A stretch of DNA of 64,000 nucleotides, from positions 217,501-281,500 of the forward strand of contig JALVSY010000030.1 in assembly GCA_027036135.1 (NCBI GenBank). The letters are read 5' to 3'. The position numbers and the translations under genes are program-made. The first letter of the stretch is position 1. Each line of letters starts with the position of its first letter. Below, in pieces: positions 63,472 to 64,000 of this stretch. The DNA comes from Pyrodictiaceae archaeon. Its GTDB lineage: Archaea > Thermoproteota > Thermoprotei_A > Sulfolobales > Pyrodictiaceae. Under the pieces are notes generated by a model. It worked only from the letters and a program-made list of their open reading frames with translations. It had not been told where the DNA came from and did not search any database.

Positions 63472-64000
63472 TGGCGAGGAGGCTGGGGCGCGTTGTAGCA
63501 TAGGGGTGTTGGCGAGTAATGGGGATGTGCAAAGACTGTTGGGGTTTGTTGGGGTTGGGATAGTGCCTGTTATGAGGAGGGACTTTGAGTGGGCTTGTGG
63601 TATGCTGGCGTTCCTGTATGGTGATGGTATTGTGGAGCTTCGGCGTGGGGTGAGGAGTTTCCGTGTTATGGCCAGGGTCTCTACTACTAGGGCGTCGACG
63701 TTGTTTGCTGCGGCTGCGCGTTACTTGGTGTTTGCGTCGGAGGGTAGCGGGGGCAGTGTTTATTGCGGCCATGGGCTGACTAGAAGCGATATGCGGTTCG
63801 TGGTGCCGCTCGATATTGAGGCCTTAAGGTACCTTGGCTTAGGCCATCTCATGGAGGGTAAGAAGGGTGTACGTAAGGATCTCTTTACGTGCTTGGATAA
63901 CGATAAGGCGGTTATGCATGTTGCCGCGGGGCTGATAGATAGCGAGGGAAGTATATCCAAGAAGGCTTGGAGGATATACATAGGGATGAAGGATGCCGGG
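63404..64000 (+). CDS. LAGLIDADG homing endonuclease, truncated by window end
   Basis: 199 residues are visible. Two LAGLIDADG motifs: GMLAFLYGDGIVELRR (near residue 66) and VAAGLIDSEGSI (near residue 174), so a monomeric double-motif enzyme. The ATG at 63404 is supported by GAGGTGA just upstream. It is not inside a recognisable rRNA, tRNA or intein host in this window. The 3' end lies outside. Confidence 0.82.
   Translation, partial: MGHVFPGLGKSCSELFNAPMGQGGEEAGARCSIGVLASNGDVQRLLGFVGVGIVPVMRRDFEWACGMLAFLYGDGIVELRRGVRSFRVMARVSTTRASTLFAAAARYLVFASEGSGGSVYCGHGLTRSDMRFVVPLDIEALRYLGLGHLMEGKKGVRKDLFTCLDNDKAVMHVAAGLIDSEGSISKKAWRIYIGMKDAG

Noticed and set aside
63434-63772. Leftward 112-residue frame at the window end
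   Set aside because: The rightward frame has two LAGLIDADG motifs and a good ribosome-binding site.

Overview
The window is from a hyperthermophilic crenarchaeon (Thermoproteota), most likely Desulfurococcales and plausibly Pyrodictiaceae. The evidence is a GC-rich 23S rRNA, archaeal information-processing operons (Rpo4, Rpo11, TFS, Csl4, Dph2, PriS, PCNA, aIF2-alpha, Nop10), tRNA genes of which at least two encode CCA, frequent GTG/TTG starts, GGTG/GAGGTG ribosome-binding sites, and glyceraldehyde-3-phosphate:ferredoxin oxidoreductase with indolepyruvate:ferredoxin oxidoreductase. The family assignment is inference.

Layout. 1-2150: 3' three quarters of 23S rRNA, then a processing or terminator hairpin. 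2.3-10.5 kb: metabolic and transport genes (MazG-like hydrolase, CBS protein, GAPOR, TauE/SafE permease, nitrilase, BadF/NAGK-type sugar kinase, AEC carrier, Tat-exported metallophosphoesterase, membrane protein). 10.87-19.14 kb: an 8.2-kb element integrated into the 3' half of tRNA-Asp(GTC). It is bounded by a 46-bp direct repeat and carries a tyrosine integrase, a PriS-PriL-type primase, an AAA-like ATPase, a Cas4-like nuclease, wHTH proteins and two membrane proteins. 19.3-43.0 kb: a long, mostly rightward information-processing block. It contains aIF5A, SRP54, TrmY-like, Pus10, L21e, Rpo4, KsgA, HemK/Mtq2-like, TrmJ, Trm14, L10e, Dph2, METTL5-like, Csl4, Rpo11, TFS, PCNA, PriS, a possible GINS subunit, L44e, S27e, aIF2-alpha and Nop10. 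It then passes into CarS, a RadB-like ATPase, a YqgF/RuvC-like protein, Clp1 kinase and a three-gene archaeal mevalonate operon (UbiD-type decarboxylase plus both AcnX subunits). 43-49.6 kb: conserved small proteins, tRNA-Leu(CAG), FAU-1, IorAB and a TrkA-C membrane protein.

49.7-64 kb is an accessory region. It holds a His/Cys-rich secreted protein, a UPF0175/DUF3368 toxin-antitoxin pair, a DUF104 antitoxin with a decayed PIN toxin, two tRNA-Arg 3'-half remnants, an intron-bearing tRNA-Pro(TGG), a retropepsin-like protease behind a small partner gene, and a metalloprotease without a normal start codon. There follows a cluster of orphan genes. Three of these share a PSxxxH / D...HD / HxALD signature; two genes in the cluster have single-base frame breaks. 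The window ends in a truncated LAGLIDADG endonuclease gene preceded by a duplicated, strongly structured GC-rich block.

Functional links: CarS and the AcnX/UbiD genes all serve archaeal lipid synthesis. Pus10 and the TrmY-like protein act on the same tRNA nucleotide (54). PCNA and PriS sit together with the candidate GINS subunit. The integrated element brings its own replication module. The three-paralog cluster at 57-62 kb and the integrated element are the best candidates for undescribed biology.
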